A stretch of 7,714 nt of DNA. Source: Halococcaceae archaeon. GTDB lineage: Archaea > Halobacteriota > Halobacteria > Halobacteriales > Halalkalicoccaceae. Position 1 is the stretch's first letter; every line of letters starts with the position of its first letter. The stretch spans positions 1 to 7,714 of the forward strand of contig SKWB01000101.1 in the NCBI GenBank assembly GCA_007129135.1, in the 5' to 3' direction. Position numbers and translations under genes: made by a program. Below are positions 5,719-7,714 of the stretch, piece after piece. The notes beneath the pieces were generated by a model. It worked only from the letters and a program-made list of their open reading frames with translations. It was not told the DNA's origin and searched no databases.

Positions 5719-5853
5719 TCACGAGGTCAGGCTCCAAACGATACCGAGGATCACGCTGATCTTAGGATAGATCCCGAGACTGTCGATTGCGAGCCCGAGA
5801 ACAGATCCTATTGCAGGTCCACGCGCAATCCCCACGGTCGGGAGAGTCTGCAT
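5719..5853 (-). CDS. Small hydrophobic protein of 44 residues, uncertain
   Basis: A short ORF from ATG at 5853 to TGA at 5719 encodes a hydrophobic peptide: MQTLPTVGIARG, then AIGSVLGLAIDSLG, a short YPK turn, then ISVILGIVWSL. The two apolar stretches could form one long or two short membrane segments. It stands out from the Arg/Ser/Pro-rich random frames of this GC-rich DNA and is bounded upstream by a TAG three codons beyond the start. Third codon positions are less GC-rich than in neighbouring genes. I do not recognise a family. It may be a real small membrane protein, the C-terminal scrap of a decayed membrane-protein gene, or chance. No clear promoter or ribosome binding site is seen, although GGAGG occurs about 33 bp upstream. 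Confidence 0.33.
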   Translation of the reverse strand: MQTLPTVGIARGPAIGSVLGLAIDSLGIYPKISVILGIVWSLTS

Positions 5854-5956
5854 TCGCTCACACTACTGTCCGAACGCGAACCTCCAGGTTTCTACGGAGC
5901 CGGTAGGCCAACACGTCCAGCGTTCTCGAAGTCGTAGGTTCGGACCCCCGCGACAC

Positions 5957-5971
5957 CGAGTATCGAACTCG
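5957..5971 (-). terminator. Hairpin directly after the MFS stop, possible 3' end signal
   Basis: CGAGT (5957-5961) and ACTCG (5967-5971) pair perfectly around the loop ATCGA. The structure starts three bases past the MFS stop codon (5975-5977) in the direction of transcription. There is no following T tract, so transcript-end function is only suggested by position. Confidence 0.22.
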
Positions 5972-5974
5972 TGA

Positions 5975-7132
5975 TCAGTACTTTCTGAAAAGCCGATTCA
6001 GCGTAACCAAGACGAACGAAACGGCGAAGAGAACGACGAGTACGGCGAACGTCCGGTGCCATCCAACGAGGTCAGCGAGCGCACCGACGCCGATCGATCC
6101 GGTCGACCCCCCGACCACGTAGACCGTCCGAAAGACACCGAACCCGGCGTTCCGTTCCCCTTCGGACAGGCTATCGAGTATCTTCGGCTCCTGCGCCGCG
6201 AAAAAGCTGTTTCCGATCCCGAAGAGGAGAACGGCGACACCGATGACGAGGAAGTCGGGACCGACGAGAAACAGGGTGAGACCGACGGTACCCAGCAGCA
6301 AACACCCGCTCACCACGGAGTCCCGATCGAAACGATCAGAGACGGCACCCACCCCGATCTGCGCTCCGCCCCTGACGATGAAATACGCCGAAAATACGGC
6401 ACCGGCCATCGTCGGCGAGTATCCGTGGAATTCGACCAAAAAGGTCGGGAGGAACGAGATGAGTCCGTTGATGACGAACATCGCGATGACCGCGACGAGC
6501 GCCGAGAACAGGATCACCGGCCGCCTGAGAAACGATACGAACACCTCGACGCCCGCTTTCTCCGCCGAACGACGCGGTGGGGTCGGTTTCACCCTCCACA
6601 GGAACAGGACGAATATCGGTACCGCGACGAGAGCGACGAGCGCAACCGCGGGTCGCCAGCCGTAGCGAACGCCGATCCAGGCCGAGGCGATCGGCGCGAT
6701 CAGCCCGGCGGCCGGAGCGCCCAGCGAGTGGAGTCCGATCGCGGTTCCGATGTCGTCGTAGGTGCGTGAGAGCAACGTCGAGGCGACGGTGTAGTGTAGT
6801 CCGGCGACTCCACCGATACCGACCAGACCCAGAAAGAGGACAGGAAAGACCGGTGCGATGCCGGCGATAAAACTCAGCACCGCCGTGCCGCCGACCGAGA
6901 CGAGGATGATACGCTTCTCTCCGTACCGGTCGGCGAGGAGGCCGCTCGGGTACTGCGTCAGGCCGTACGCGATCCACATCCCCGACAGCGCGATCCCGAT
7001 CTGCGTGTTCGAGATGGTGAAATCGTCCGTGATGAACGGGACCACCGGGCTGACCGCAACTCTCGCGAAGTAGGTCACGAAGAACGCGAACGTACACAGA
7101 ACGAGTACGGTGTCACGATACTGCCATCGCAT
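5975..7132 (-). CDS. Major facilitator superfamily (MFS) transporter
   Basis: A complete 385-residue permease with twelve predicted membrane helices in two six-helix halves joined by a basic loop (about 181-203, PTPPRRSAEK). The first half carries the MFS motif A between helices 2 and 3, GLLADRYGEKR (64-74). The second half has the degenerate partner GAVSDRFDRD (262-271). This identifies a secondary transporter, normally driven by an ion gradient. The opening FVTYFARVAVSPVVPFI and the GWR-P-A segment at 158-161 are common to organic-anion or drug-type MFS members, but the substrate cannot be called. ATG at 7132 starts just before helix 1 and fits the family length. The gene is alone, 279 bp downstream of the partial CPBP gene on the same strand, with a spacer containing possible operators, so independent transcription is likely. 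No clear TATA box is visible. Confidence 0.93.
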   Translation of the reverse strand: MRWQYRDTVLVLCTFAFFVTYFARVAVSPVVPFITDDFTISNTQIGIALSGMWIAYGLTQYPSGLLADRYGEKRIILVSVGGTAVLSFIAGIAPVFPVLFLGLVGIGGVAGLHYTVASTLLSRTYDDIGTAIGLHSLGAPAAGLIAPIASAWIGVRYGWRPAVALVALVAVPIFVLFLWRVKPTPPRRSAEKAGVEVFVSFLRRPVILFSALVAVIAMFVINGLISFLPTFLVEFHGYSPTMAGAVFSAYFIVRGGAQIGVGAVSDRFDRDSVVSGCLLLGTVGLTLFLVGPDFLVIGVAVLLFGIGNSFFAAQEPKILDSLSEGERNAGFGVFRTVYVVGGSTGSIGVGALADLVGWHRTFAVLVVLFAVSFVLVTLNRLFRKY

Positions 7133-7415
7133 CTAGAACTACTTGCGGTTGCCATTCCCAGTGCATGACTCTACTGGAGTCGGAGAGAGACAAACAACCG
7201 GTCCGCTGATCGTAGCGCTATCGAACGGCTGGTTCCGTTCGAACCTTCTGAAACTAACGGGAACGTCGTTACTGAATAGTTCGTCTACGTCTTGTCGGAG
7301 GGCTCTGACGAGCACTCGCGGCTTTTTGAACCCTGCAAGATACACAGCGCATCTGTAGCACGGTGATACTTCGAGTGAGTGAGATGACAGCGGATTCACG
7401 ATCAGCACTATCCCC
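7133..7415. other. Spacer between MFS transporter and partial CPBP gene
   Basis: An ORF of 89 codons on the minus strand (GTG 7408 to TAG 7139) and one of 71 codons on the plus strand (7143-7358) overlap here, but neither resembles a known protein and codon bias is weak. GC is lower than in the genes. Two hairpins are visible: GACTC-TACTG-GAGTC (7167-7181) and TCGAACGG-CTGGTT-CCGTTCGA (7221-7242). The region must contain the MFS promoter and may hold a decayed gene. Confidence 0.4.
7221..7242. repeat. 8-bp inverted repeat upstream of the MFS gene
   Basis: TCGAACGG (7221-7228) and CCGTTCGA (7235-7242) are exact reverse complements around a six-base spacer, about 90 bp upstream of the MFS start. 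The right arm overlaps the palindromic octamer GTTCGAAC (7237-7244), which also forms the core of the palindrome before the globin gene. It could be an operator or an RNA hairpin at the 3' end of the CPBP transcript. Confidence 0.35.
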
Positions 7416-7714
7416 TCATTCGAGAGCGGTCTCTCGGTTAGCTTGAGGGGGGTGTGGCATCTCGCCGTCTTTCCTCAAGGTTTTCGCCCCCCAGATCGCT
7501 GTAATGAGGGCGGCGACCACGAACCAGATGGTGATGTGGAAGACCTCCGATCGACCGGTCAACTCGATAGACTGAAGAGTGAAGTTGGTCCATCCGTGCA
7601 TCAGTATGGCGACGAGGATGCTCCGTGCTGTATTGTTGTACACCCACGTGATCGCCACTGAGACCGGGATGATCCCGACCATGAACATCCAAAACTCCAA
7701 CGTTCCGAACCCGA
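7416..7714 (-). CDS. CPBP family intramembrane metalloprotease, C-terminal part
   Basis: The frame is open to the right edge, so the 5' part with the EExxxR glutamate motif is outside the window. The visible 98 or so residues include VAITWVYNNTARSILVAILM, the third family motif HGWTN (His and Asn spaced as in HAFVN of the complete CPBP protein at 3230-4120), a final membrane helix VFHITIWFVVAALITAIWG, and a polar tail ending at TGA 7416. Over the segment WVYNNT-x-RSIL the two CPBP proteins of the window agree except for one residue, but their tails differ. They are therefore paralogues of the same subfamily and not a recent duplication. The gene points toward the MFS transporter on the same strand; the 279-bp gap argues against tight coupling. 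Confidence 0.85.
   Translation of the reverse strand, partial: GFGTLEFWMFMVGIIPVSVAITWVYNNTARSILVAILMHGWTNFTLQSIELTGRSEVFHITIWFVVAALITAIWGAKTLRKDGEMPHPPQANRETALE

Larger units (their letters stand above)
5614..5974. other. Spacer between bactofilin-like gene and MFS transporter
   Basis: This region has slightly lower GC than the genes on either side. Apart from the 44-codon ORF at 5719-5853 and a hairpin just after the MFS stop (5957-5971), nothing recognisable was found. Minus-strand bases around 5881-5974 stay open in one frame but have no start codon. A TTCGGACCCC-like stretch near 5937-5947 recalls a tRNA T-loop but cannot form the arm. Confidence 0.4.

Noticed and set aside
5930..5960. 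TTCGGACCCC stretch resembling a tRNA T-loop, considered as a tRNA or attachment-site remnant
   Set aside because: The T-stem cannot pair, and no anticodon arm or acceptor stem is present nearby.
5881..5992. Minus-strand open frame encoding GVRTYDFENAGRVGLPAP beside the MFS stop
   Set aside because: It has no start codon, overlaps the MFS 3' end, and shows no recognisable family. It is probably chance.
6056..6769. Plus-strand open frame of 237 codons opposite the MFS gene
   Set aside because: Charged, motif-free sequence lying wholly antisense to a well-supported transporter.

Overview
The window reads as a stretch of chromosome from a halophilic archaeon (class Halobacteria). The evidence is high GC with strong G/C preference at third codon positions, acidic small soluble proteins, few Shine-Dalgarno sequences, and typical haloarchaeal families: a bacterio-opsin-activator-like regulator, a signal-peptide-bearing bactofilin-like membrane protein and CPBP-type intramembrane proteases. 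No rRNA, tRNA, CRISPR array, intact insertion sequence or replication origin was found. Seven of the eight confident genes lie on the minus strand. The exception is the CPBP protease gene at 3230-4120.

Left part (1-2744): a minus-strand run containing, in transcription order from the right, a group I truncated hemoglobin (2379-2744), a twelve-helix membrane protein with a haem-copper-oxidase/NnrS-like look (1012-2193), a cysteine-less AhpD/carboxymuconolactone-decarboxylase-like protein (498-827), and the N-terminal half of a Cys-rich HTH-10-type regulator that runs off the left edge (1-418). A perfect 16-bp palindrome sits directly before the globin start codon. A perfect 14-bp inverted repeat lies between the membrane-protein and AhpD-like genes. 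The globin plus the histidine-bearing membrane protein is the best candidate functional unit here. Handling of a diatomic gas (O2 or NO) is a reasonable but unproven reading.

Middle part (2745-5974): a 485-bp divergent intergenic region, then a complete CPBP protease on the plus strand with all three metal-site motifs. A convergent 347-bp spacer follows and holds what looks like the C-terminal tail of a dead alpha/beta-hydrolase gene. Next is a minus-strand gene for a secreted-topology bactofilin-like beta-solenoid fused to a membrane anchor. The 421-bp region upstream of that gene has AT-rich promoter-like sequence and a 44-codon hydrophobic small ORF of uncertain status.

Right part (5975-7714): a complete major facilitator transporter and, after a 283-bp spacer with hairpins, the C-terminal part of a second CPBP protease whose 5' end lies beyond the window. 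The two CPBP proteins share a WVYNNT-x-RSIL segment next to the last metal-site motif. I did not find a clearly new defence or mobile system. The most promising leads are the palindrome-controlled globin gene with its membrane neighbour, the long inverted repeat at 879-960, and the gene remnants and small ORF in the spacers.
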